Below, in pieces: positions 24,177 through 32,971 of a stretch of DNA of 64,000 nt. Position 1 is the stretch's first letter; the number at the start of each line of letters is the position of its first letter. The position numbers were made by a program, and so were the translations under genes. Under the pieces are notes generated by a model. That model was not told the DNA's origin. It did no database searches and saw nothing but the letters and a program-made list of their open reading frames with translations. Origin of the DNA: Datura wrightii (lineage: Eukaryota > Streptophyta > Magnoliopsida > Solanales > Solanaceae); contig JASDFA010000018.1 of the NCBI GenBank assembly GCA_035772735.1, positions 63,952,001-64,016,000 on the forward strand. The letters are read 5' to 3'.

Positions 24177-24295
24177 GGCTAGGCGATTTGTAAAATTTTG
24201 TTTAGTGTAAATTTACTGTATTTGTATTTTTATTTTCTTAAGTGTTAACAACTTGGTCTTAGCCTGTATTTTGCAGATTTTTATTTCTGTGAACA

Positions 24296-26635
24296 CTGGC
24301 AAGGGACAAGGAGCTGGTGGAATCTTACTTAGAGCCAGAACGTGAATTGCATAGTCAACGTAGAGAAGCTCTTCGGAAGAAGCTGCAGTTGCTTAAACAG
24401 TCTATGATGGAGTAACCAAATCCACCAGTTGTGCGGGCAGTGTTAGTGCCCGAGGAAGTAGCAGCCAGGCCGGTTCGCGAGGTGGCAATCCCACACGCTA
24501 ATAATGTACATTCCAGCATCCGTAAACCAGAGCCTGGAGGGAGATTTGAGTTAAAGCAAAATATGGTGCAACTTTTGCACACTAGCGGGTAGTTTACCGG
24601 TCTCCCTCACGAAGATCCGCAACATCTCCAGAACGTTTTGGAGATAAGTGACACTTACATACCCGCTGGAGTGTCACCTGATTATGTTCGACTCACCTTA
24701 TTTCCATTTTCCTTACTTGCTGAAGCCAAGAGGTGGTTAAAAGCTGAACCACCCAACTCTATATCAACATGGGATGATCTTGCAAGGAAGTTTTTGATGA
24801 GATTTTTCCCTTCGGGTAAAACAGCTAAACTTAGAAGTCCGATTCTAAGTTTTAAACAGAGGGAAGGAGAAAATCTTTATCAAGCTTGGGAAAGATTCAA
24901 GTCCATGTTGCGGGACTGTCCTCATCATCATCAGTCCAATGAGGTGTTGGTACACACTTTTATTGAGGGTTTGGAACCCCACACTAAAATTTTGTTAGAC
25001 TCAGCAGCTGGAGGGCAAGCACTGGAGAAGACTTATGAGAAGCTGTACACTTTGCTCAACCGAATTTCACAAGGCAATCCGGAATGGAATGCAGATTCTT
25101 CAAGAGGTGGAGCAAGGAAAGCAGCGGGAGTGCTTGAAGTGGATGGATTCACAGCTATCGCTGCACAGATAGCTGCTTTGCAAAATCAGTTAAACACTCA
25201 CTTCATCAATATGAATTTGAACCAGCCTTCAGCCTCCGTCAATGCAGTCCAACAGATGTGGTGTGAAGTGTGCGGTAGTAGTGAGCATTCAGCTGAATGT
25301 TGTGGTGCAAATCCTGATTCTGTTAACTTTGTGGGCAATGCACAAAGGAATCAACAGCAGTTTGGTAGTGGCTACAACTCGAATTGGAGGAACCATCCGA
25401 ATTTTTCGTGGGGTAGCAACAATCAACAAGGCCAAGGTTCAGGACAGGGTATGCACAGAAACCAAGGAGGGCAACAAGGCTATCAGACGCATTTCAGAAA
25501 TCACAATGCCCCTCCTCCACCACCATCACCGACTATTGAGGAGATGTTCAAAACCATGATTGCCAACCAGGCACAATTGCAGGCTGACTATGTCAAATTG
25601 GCAACCGAAGTAAAGAACAATCAATTGGCAACCAAGGCTCTTGAATATCAGTTTGGGCAATTTGCTAGTGCCCAAAATACTAGACCAAGAGGAGGACTAC
25701 CTAGCGACACGGATCCCAATCCTATGCAGGTGAATGCAGTGACCACGAGGAGTGGTTTACAATTAAAGGAGGTGGAACCGGAAAGACCGCCTCAGAAGTC
25801 AGGAGCAGCAGATGTTGAGGGAGAGCAAATCTCAGATAAGGGGAAGTCTAAAGAAGCTGAACCAGCAAGGCCTCCACCCCCGTTCCCTCAATGACTTAAG
25901 AAACACAAGGAGGAGGCGTGTTTCCAGAAATTCATGGAGGTACTTAAACAGGTACATGTTAACTTACCTCTTGTTGATGTCTTGCAGGGTGTGCCAAAAT
26001 ATGCGAAGTATATCAAAGACATCGTGGCCAACAAAAGTCGCTTGACTGAGTATGCCACGGTAGCTTTAACGGAGGAATGCACTTCCCGTATTCAGAATAG
26101 GTTGCCCCCAAAACTGAAAGACCGTGGAAGTTTCACTATCCAGCTGACTATTGGGCAAAGTATCCGAGCGCGTGGATTATGCGACTTGGGGGCAAGTATA
26201 AATCTTATGCCATCTTCGGTATTCAGAAAGTTAGGTCTAGGGAGTCCTAGACCTACAACGGTAATCTTGCAGCTAACAGACAGGTCTTTGGCTAAGCCGG
26301 ATGGCATTGTTGAGGATGTGTTAGTGCAAGTAGGCTCCCTCATTTTTCCGGTCAATTTTATTGTTCTGGACTTTGAACCAGATGCTGAAGTCCCATTTAT
26401 TTTGGGACGACCCTTTTTGGCAACCGGAAAGGCATTAATTGATGTAGCTGCGGGTCAACTCACGATGCGAGCACATGACAAGGTCGAAGTGTTCGACGTG
26501 TACAAGGTACCTAAGCTCCCGACTGTTTATAAGGATCTCTCGGTGATCAACGTAATTGATCATGGGAAGGCTAACAGATTGAGTGATTCCCGAGAGTTAC
26601 TAGGTAGGCCACCGGACAAGGTTGAGAACTACTAG
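24296..26635 (+). pseudogene. Element D gag-protease, one frame broken by three stops
   Basis: A single frame from a CTG at 24296, where the ATG would be expected, to the TAG at 26633-26635. In-frame stops are TAA at 24413, TAG at 24590 and TGA at 25892. The capsid-like gag core is at 24638-25080 (LFPFSLLAEAKRWLKAEPPN; DLARKFLMRFFPSGKTAKLR; FIEGLEPHTK). A Cys/His region is at about 25256-25310 (CEVCGSSEHSAEC) and a Gln/Gly/Asn-rich stretch follows. After the TGA, 25934-26635 holds the protease-like part: the active-site loop is CDLGASINLMPSSVF, near 26180, and FILGRPFLAT is near 26400. RT does not follow; the frame ends about 230 codons after the last stop. The TGA sits at a CpG-like site where CGA is usual, suggesting deamination. 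Confident on identity. Confidence 0.9.
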
Positions 26636-26726
26636 GGGGATGATCATGATCGGGACAAATCGTCCATCTCCCTAGTAGATAAATGAGCTTAAAGGACATC
26701 GAGCCGCGACGTTAAACCAGGCGCTG

Positions 26727-26744
26727 CACGGGAGGCAACCCGTG
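26727..26744 (+). other. Stem-loop after D protease stop
   Basis: CACGGG (26727-26732) pairs with CCCGTG (26739-26744) around an AGGCAA loop, preceded by GTTAAACCAGGCGCTG. I recall this 'GGCGCT..GGGAGGCAACCC' block after pol in other Athila-like elements. Confidence 0.65.
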
Positions 26745-26998
26745 AAAAATATATTTTTTCTTTTTTTCTCTTTCTTTAGTGTAATTTTTTTTTTATTTTC
26801 TTTTTCTTGACTAGGTTTAGATTTGCATTTTAATTAGTAATTTTTATTTTTAGTAGGGAAATCTATTAATTTAACCAATTTTTGGTTAGTGAGGTGATTT
26901 TCAGGTATAACGGAGGAAAAATACATGGAATCGAGGAAACGAGGCGAGGTATGAAAAATAAAAATTGTTGGTGAAACAGAGCACTGACGCGTTGGCGC

Positions 26999-27040
26999 CG
27001 TGTCATGGAGGCAATGCTCCGCGTTGGCCTCCGTGACACG
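26999..27040. repeat. Internal copy 1 of the D LTR hairpin
   Basis: Arms CGTGTCATGGAGGC and GCCTCCGTGACACG (one G-T type mismatch) with the same GCTCCGCGTT loop as the LTR hairpin. Confidence 0.88.
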
Positions 27041-27092
27041 TTGAAGGCAAATCTGGATTTTTCAAAATTCCAGTAAGCCAACGCGTTCGCTC

Positions 27093-27134
27093 CGTGTCAC
27101 GGAGGAGGGGCTCCGCGTTACCCTCCGTGACACG
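27093..27134. repeat. Internal copy 2 of the D LTR hairpin
   Basis: Arms CGTGTCACGGAGG (27093-27105) and CCTCCGTGACACG (27122-27134), a perfect 13-bp stem, again with a GCTCCGCGTT loop. It lies 94 bases after copy 1. Confidence 0.88.
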
Positions 27135-28053
27135 TTCCCCTTATCCCAGTGCCGGGTCACACCGGGTTTCCGGGTGACCCGCGTGTTTCCTTTAAATAAT
27201 AACCCCGATTTCGCCCCAAATTTCCCCCATTATCTCTTCCCTCCGCGACCAAACACCTATTTCCCCCTCCCCAAACAACGTGCCATGTTGGTAGGCAAAG
27301 AAAAACGTCAAGTTTCTCCGATTCTTCAATTCTAAGGTATGTTTTCATCGTCTAACTCAATATTTTGGCGATTTTTGTCAAATTTGGGCATGTAAGGTGA
27401 GAAATATCACCCTAGGTAGAAATTAAACATGATGTTGAATTATTTTGTGATTGGTTATGTTCGGATTGTTGTAGTTAGCATTTGAACTTGTCGATTATGT
27501 AAATAATTCAAAATTTGATTGTCGAACTCTATTCTAGGGCTTGGGTTGTTAAATTTGACTTGGGCAACTTGATTGTTTGGTGAAATTGATGTCGGGGTGT
27601 GTTTATTATTTGAGATAAGTCATGGTAAATATTGTGTAAATGTTCGAAGACGACTAATTCTTGAATTTTTGTGGGAAATTGCATAATGTGTGAATTGGTT
27701 AGATTGTTAGATTAGCTTGTATATAAAATGTTTTTCTAGTTGTTTTTAGTTTGTGGTTATTTTGTTGCTTGTGCGATGGTTTAATTTCTAGCGATAGCAG
27801 GATGGGGAATTAGCTGTATGAAGTCTGAGTAGTACACTAACCGTTATGCTGTCGAAATTTTGTTACGAATGCACTTAGCAATATGTGTATAGTTTTTTGT
27901 GTTTGGGGTTGTAAATAGAGCTATCCTTGCTGAAATTTTGTAAATATTGTCAAGGACTAAGTGTGGGGTAAATTTTGTGTAACCCAACCTTAGCCGAAGC
28001 TAACAACTATTTAGCTTAACGTTGTGCTTGTTTTGTGTAAACTGACAGGTACA

Positions 28054-29274
28054 ATGGCTAGCAGACAAGACAAAGGCAAGGGTGCTTCTACCTCAGGCAC
28101 CGGCAGAAAAAGGATGAGACTGGGCACTGCAGTCCCAGCGGCACCCGCTGTTCCGCGCGGTCAACATCGCCGATACGGAACACGATGGGTCACCGATGAA
28201 GGGAAGAAATGGTATGCGAAGCACAAAGAAAACAAGTACTTCCCCGAGGAACATATTGCTAGGGAACCACTCGCACAGGAGTTCCCTCGCATCGTACAGA
28301 GGATTGAGGCAGGTGGGCTCAGCTTTATTTTTCAGGAGCCCAAGGAGTGCAACCTTCACTTGGTCTGGGAATTTTATGCCAACTGGAACCCGGCCATCAG
28401 AAGCCACACTATTAAAATCAGAGGGCAGATTGTCACTCTGGAACCCCAGCAGCTGAATGCCATCGTTGGAGCGCGGGACACAGACGCCCACGTTCTCCGC
28501 CAGCTCAACATCACCCCACCGTACGCCGACATCAGACGTACATTGTGTGGGGATCGATCCACAGCCCGATGGAGTAGACACAAAGAGAGGGGTTACCACC
28601 AGACTCTGCCTTATTCGCAGATGAACAGGGAGGCCAGAATCTGGCTAAAAATTGTATGTTCGTGTTTGATCCCGGGAGTTCATATGACAGACGTGACCCG
28701 GGACCGTGTCTGCTTGGTGTATGCCCTTATGAAAGGGCTTCAGATTAATGTGGGGGCGGTCATAATATCCGCCATAAAGAGAGCCAGACTGCACCAGGGC
28801 CACAGATACGGGTTTGGCGGACTCATCACCACCTTCCTCTCAGGCCTCGATATCGAGGAAGAAGCCTTGGATTACATTCCGCAGCTGGAGCGGAGGGCCC
28901 TTGATGTGACAAAGACTAAGGCCCCCGACACTACACACGGACCTGTGCTGACTTTGGGCGAGCGACATGCTCGTGACGATCAGTACATGGCCCGTATGTT
29001 TGGCATGCAGATGCTGCAGCTAAGGATATGTGGGAGACCAGCCACCGAGGAGGAGTTATGGCAGCTGGAGCTGGACTACCCCTTTGGCGAGAATGCCAGA
29101 GCCTTGTGTAAGGTGGGGCCAGCCTTTGTGGAGCCGACAAACGATGATGTCCCTACTGATGAGGAGACACGTCGTGAGGACTCTGATGTGGAGTCCAATG
29201 ACGACGATGGAGCCGATTCAGATATGGGCGACGAGGCCGCAGCACCGGATGAGGAAGTCGAATATTTCGACTAA
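28054..29274 (+). CDS. Element D third ORF: putative plant transposon protein (Transposase_32-like), 406 aa, intact
   Basis: The ATG at 28054 is chosen over an upstream GTG in the same frame because it follows a splice-acceptor-like CTGACAG. It starts MASRQDKGKGASTSGTGRK and has a short basic RKRMR patch near residue 21 that could be a nuclear signal. The central part (about residues 85-290) is the conserved region: WEFYANWNPAIRSHTIKIRG; ARIWLKIVCSCLIPG; VTRDRVCLVYALMKGLQINV; GGLITTFL. The C-terminus is acidic (DEETRREDSDVESNDDDGAD to EEVEYFD). I see no signal peptide or membrane segment, unlike classical env-like ORFs. I match it from memory to the domain called 'putative plant transposon protein', function unknown despite the name. 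It sits in the env position of the element. No stop or frameshift in 406 codons, while gag of the same element has three stops. Base composition is GC-richer than its surroundings. Confidence 0.85.
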   Translation: MASRQDKGKGASTSGTGRKRMRLGTAVPAAPAVPRGQHRRYGTRWVTDEGKKWYAKHKENKYFPEEHIAREPLAQEFPRIVQRIEAGGLSFIFQEPKECNLHLVWEFYANWNPAIRSHTIKIRGQIVTLEPQQLNAIVGARDTDAHVLRQLNITPPYADIRRTLCGDRSTARWSRHKERGYHQTLPYSQMNREARIWLKIVCSCLIPGVHMTDVTRDRVCLVYALMKGLQINVGAVIISAIKRARLHQGHRYGFGGLITTFLSGLDIEEEALDYIPQLERRALDVTKTKAPDTTHGPVLTLGERHARDDQYMARMFGMQMLQLRICGRPATEEELWQLELDYPFGENARALCKVGPAFVEPTNDDVPTDEETRREDSDVESNDDDGADSDMGDEAAAPDEEVEYFD

Positions 29275-31185
29275 GCAGGGAGTTCCACCACCCAAATTTT
29301 TGTGCTTTGTATTTTTGTTAACACTGGGGATAGTGTTCAATTTAAGTGTGGGGTGGGGAGTAGTTAGGTGCTAGGTCAAGGCTCTAAATTGCTGTATAAT
29401 TTTTCCTTGCTGTTTATGTATGTTGTGCTTTCCCTGTTGTGAATTGATTTGCGATGCATGTGTATATATTTGTTTTGTGGCTAATGATGTGTGTTTTGAA
29501 AGTTATGGTTGCCATTGTAAATAATTTTGTAAATTTTGTAAATATTTTGTTTTCTCTATCGACATGATCGATATTTTTCAAAATTTTTGCGAAAATATTT
29601 TGCACTTGTAAATATTTTCTTTCTATCGAAATGATCGATGTGTTGCAAAAAATTTTTTTTCGATTTTTATTTTTTTGGGTTTCTCGGAGTTTGTTTTCGG
29701 TTCTTTTATCGAGAATAGTCCCATTGAACCGATGTCATAGTTAGTGACCGTTCCCTATGATGGATGGATGACGACCGTCTTAAGGGAAATGTAGTCGGTA
29801 GGAGTAGGATTTTTATTTGTTGTTTCTTTTTAGTTTTCTTTGGTGGATTGCATCAATAAACTGTAGTTGCTTATGGTTGCTAAAATTTCGTTGCGTGTTG
29901 CAATTGATGTTCAAAATGTGAAAGTGATCGTTTGAAAGCATGCAATTCTGTAAATATGTTGAGTTACCTAGGCTATAGAATTTGGTTCATTATGATTGAG
30001 GCTTAATCTTGAATTCATGCAATTGACTAATTAAAGAGTCTGTGAATGCATCTTGATTCGAGCATGTGCATGAAGTGTGGAGTGAGGTTTTGCTATTCCA
30101 TGTCATCGTGAATTGTCTAGAACTTGCCTGGTGTGTGTACAAAATGAAATGAAGGAGGTGTAGTGTTGGAAAGGATGTAGGCATTTCTTTGTTTTAATCG
30201 ATAGTTTCCATTTTTTTTCTTGTCAAATTCTACCTTTTTATATGTTGTATACCCTAGTCAGCCTGTTGAGCCTTTAACCGATTTCTTTCTTTTGTCCAGA
30301 ATTGTATGAACTAAGCTTTATTCCTTCTTTTCATTAGCCTTAAAGTCTAAAAGAAGCTCTTAAGCGCTTACAAAGAACAAAAAATGTTTCCCAAAGTGTT
30401 AAAGAGTGAAAAGAGTGAAAAGAAAAGAAAAGCAAAGTGAGGAAAGAAAAGATGACGTTGAAGAGGCACTTGTTGTAATTAAATGATAGTGAAGGTACAT
30501 GAAAACCCTCTGTTTTGTGTCAAGTGTGCCTGATGAAATGGGCTGTATGAAAGTAAACCAGCATGAATGGGAGAAAAAGAGAAAAGAGAGGAACAATGTC
30601 CATGAGTCGATGGGAATGAGTTGAAAAGGCGCTTAAGGATGCTAGCGACTATTATTGGCTAATCCAATATATATATACTAGATCCATAGCCCCGTTACAA
30701 CCCATTAAAAGTCCTATTTGATCCTATATTGCATTTCTTTATATTAGTGGAGTAATACACTAAGGGCAAGCCTATGGGTCATGACATGATGCATGTGAAT
30801 TCTTTTGGGAGAGAGAGTGAAATTAATTTTTATATGCCCCTACTTGCATGTTTGTGTGTTCCATGAACATAAAGGGGAAATTTCTCTCGAGTTGTGAGGG
30901 CACATGCTTGATGAAAGATTGATTTTCGTGTCAGATTTCTTGATTAGTTGATTTGCATGAGTTTGCCGATATCAAGAATCAATTCTTAAAGTCTAGGAAG
31001 CCTTGATGTATTAAGGTCATTGTATTGTACGACCAAGCATGTTTTCTTGATGATTTGCAAAAATTGAATAATCGGTAGGACCGTAGCGTAAATTGTTGCA
31101 CCATAATGACGAAAGTTGGGATGTAATTTGCATGAGTTGTGTATGTGTTGTTCGAGGACGAACAAGGATTTAAGTGTGGGGTAAG
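29275..31185 (+). other. Element D 3' noncoding region and polypurine tract
   Basis: 1.9 kb with no supported ORF. TAAGTGTGGGGT occurs at 29343-29354, just after the third ORF, and at 31171-31182, where with AAG it forms the tract next to the 3' LTR. A roughly 70-base local duplication is at 29536-29590 and 29607-29660 (shared TCTATCG..ATGATCGAT). A TTCGAGGACGAACAAGG block before the tract is typical of Athila-like 3' ends. Confidence 0.75.
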
Positions 31186-31527
31186 TGATCTTGGGCAGAT
31201 TTATATGCCCAAGTGATACTCAAACGTATCATTTTTACCTTGTTTGTTGTGCAATGTGTATATAATATCATGTAATTGGTAATAAAATGTGAATTTATAC
31301 TAACCAACATGATTAGCATTTGTTTTGCAGGAAAATGTGATTTTTAGGAGTTAAACTGCATGTTGGAACTATGTCAGAGTTGGACTTGGATGCGAGCGTG
31401 GAAAAGACCTTGGAATGCAGGATTTGTAGGGGCTCCGCGATGGGGCCGTGCCACGCTGCCATCGCGGTAGCACACTGCCTGGGCGTGAAATAAATTGGCA
31501 CTTTCCAGTATGCCTGCGCGTCAGCTC

Positions 31528-31569
31528 CGTGGCACGGAGATAGGACTCCGCGATGGCCTCCGTGCCACG
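31528..31569. repeat. Second hairpin type in D 3' LTR (12-bp perfect stem)
   Basis: Arms CGTGGCACGGAG and CTCCGTGCCACG with an ACTCCGCGATGG loop. In the 5' LTR two CpG changes spoil the pairing (about 23028-23069). Confidence 0.88.
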
Positions 31570-31621
31570 TTGAGGTTAATTCTCCGGACCATGAAATTCC
31601 AGAGAGGGTCCGCGTCCATGC

Positions 31622-31663
31622 CGTGTCACGGAGGCAGTGCTCCGCGTTGGCCTCCGTGACACG
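31622..31663. repeat. Main hairpin in D 3' LTR (14-bp perfect stem)
   Basis: Arms CGTGTCACGGAGGC (31622-31635) and GCCTCCGTGACACG (31650-31663). The counterpart of 23127-23166. Confidence 0.9.
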
Positions 31664-32649
31664 TTGCTTGTTATTTCGGAAAAAAATTTTCTACTAGTAT
31701 AAATAGCATACTTAGGTTTATTTTTAATCAGTTTTTAGTTTTTAGATTTTAAACTGAGTTCAGAAGTGGAGAGAAGGAACGTGGGTTAGTAGCAGTTGAA
31801 GAACAGAAAAGCTAAGAGTTTTCTTCTCTTCCTTTCTTCTTTCCTTCAATTGTATGCATGATTTACACTCATTTTAGGATGATTAATCCATGAATGAGTG
31901 GCTAATTCCCTTTCCTGCTGAGGTTTCGAACTTGTGTAATGAATTTTGATGATAATTGATATGGTTTCTTCTTTTTCTTGCATGTTGTTCTATTAATTCT
32001 TGTCCTTACTACATTATTGATTGGCCAACATTAATGTATATCTAAAAAGTCCAATTTCACTCGAGAGAGCAAGAAATTGGAAAGTTGTGAATTAATAGGG
32101 TATTGTTCTTAACTTGATTTGGGAAAATTGGGTTTTGATGTGCTTTCTTGATAGAAATATACTTGAAAGCCGTATTAGTCAACTTAGGAACCGGAATTGT
32201 AGTGCTAGGTCATTAATTGCATTTGATCACAGAAATGTAGACGGATGGTTTATGATTCTAAAGTGAAATTAAATACGAAAGTTTTAATTTCTAGGCAAAC
32301 GTTCTTGGCTAGCAACATGAGGAAGAGGATAACCAAATTATCATGATTATCAAGTTCATTACTCGTTCTTAACCTTGGCATGTTCATATCCATTGTCTAA
32401 ATTCAAAAGTAATTAAGTGTGATTAATTGTAGTATACATATAGTTTAGAAACAAAAACTCAAAATAACTCTTGGTTGCATTGTTGTTAACATAATTAGGA
32501 ATAGAATAGAGATATAGTAAACTAGGCAATTTTACGTATCTAGAGTAGCCTCCTTGGATCGATACTTGGCTACTTAGCCACTTTATTACTTGTTTGACCA
32601 CGTGCACTTGCGTGTCGATTTTTAATATATACCGAGCAGACCGCGAACA

Positions 32650-32654
32650 GGAGC
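32650..32654. repeat. Target-site duplication of element D, right copy (GGAGC)
   Basis: Identical to 22685-22689; fixes the 3' LTR end at 32649. Confidence 0.93.
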
Positions 32655-32808
32655 CACATGGGAGGCTGAAGTAAACATGATGGAAAAATACCCTCATTTG
32701 TTCCCTTCCAGTTCAGCTTCAGCATTAGGTATTAAATTCCTCCTTATTACACTATCAGTTCCATTTTCAGTTCATGTGCCCCAATTTCATTCATGTCTAT
32801 GTACATAA
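32655..32808 (+). pseudogene. Element A chromodomain 3' end
   Basis: It continues in frame from 22689 after D is removed: G-A-T-W-E-A-E-V-N-M-M-E-K-Y-P-H-L-F. It then reads on to a TAA at 32806-32808. The TWEAE..YPHLF ending is the hallmark of the chromodomain in this lineage. The 3' UTR follows up to the purine tract at 32958. Confidence 0.85.
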
Positions 32809-32957
32809 GTGTGATTCATGAATTGAGTTTAGCCATACAGTGCAGTCCGGAGTCAGTCACTCCGTCAGTTTCTAGCTTAAATGGTTTAATACATGGTATG
32901 ATGATTGCATTTCTTAGCTTTTTAATGTGTTTACCTATATTCAGGGATGAATTTTCT

Positions 32958-32971
32958 CTAGGGGGAGATAT
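32958..32971 (+). other. Polypurine tract of element A
   Basis: CTAGGGGGAGATAT directly before TGTAATACCTC, the LTR start. Confidence 0.87.

Larger units (their letters stand above)
26636..28053 (+). other. Element D leader between protease and third ORF (likely intron/5' UTR)
   Basis: Noncoding, 1.4 kb. It holds a stem-loop (26727-26744), a long pyrimidine run (26750-26815), two LTR-like hairpins (26999-27040 and 27093-27134), a further AT-rich stretch and a copy of TAAGTGTGGGGT at 27958-27969. A CTGACAG acceptor-like site lies just before the ATG at 28054. In Athila-type elements the ORF after pol is expressed from a spliced transcript; splicing here is inference. Confidence 0.6.
22690..32649 (+). 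mobile_element. Element D: Athila-like LTR retrotransposon without RT/RNase H/integrase, carrying a plant-transposon-protein ORF
   Basis: 9960 bp, with LTRs 22690-24152 and 31186-32649, TSD GGAGC on both sides, an 18-nt tRNA-Asp primer site, gag-protease (24296-26635), a noncoding leader with hairpins, an intact 406-aa ORF (28054-29274), a 1.9-kb 3' noncoding part and a purine tract (AAGTGTGGGGTAAG) abutting the 3' LTR. The primer type, the GTGTGGGG tract and the gag sequence fit the Athila group. The whole RT-RNase H-integrase segment is absent, so it would need enzymes in trans. The LTRs differ at about two dozen positions by eye (about 2%), the lowest divergence here. Confidence 0.92.
31186..32649 (+). 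repeat. 3' LTR of element D
   Basis: 1464 bp, same boundaries as the 5' copy (TGATCTTGGG..GCGAACA), followed by GGAGC. It keeps intact CpG at hairpin positions that have decayed in the 5' copy. TATA box at 31698-31705. Confidence 0.95.

Noticed and set aside
28093..28599. 168-residue minus-strand ORF inside the third ORF of D
   Set aside because: Antisense shadow of a GC-rich coding frame; no recognisable motif.
28054..29274. Third ORF of D as a captured host gene or a classical envelope gene
   Set aside because: It matches a transposon-specific plant domain and has a decayed homologue nearby; no signal peptide or membrane segment supports an envelope.
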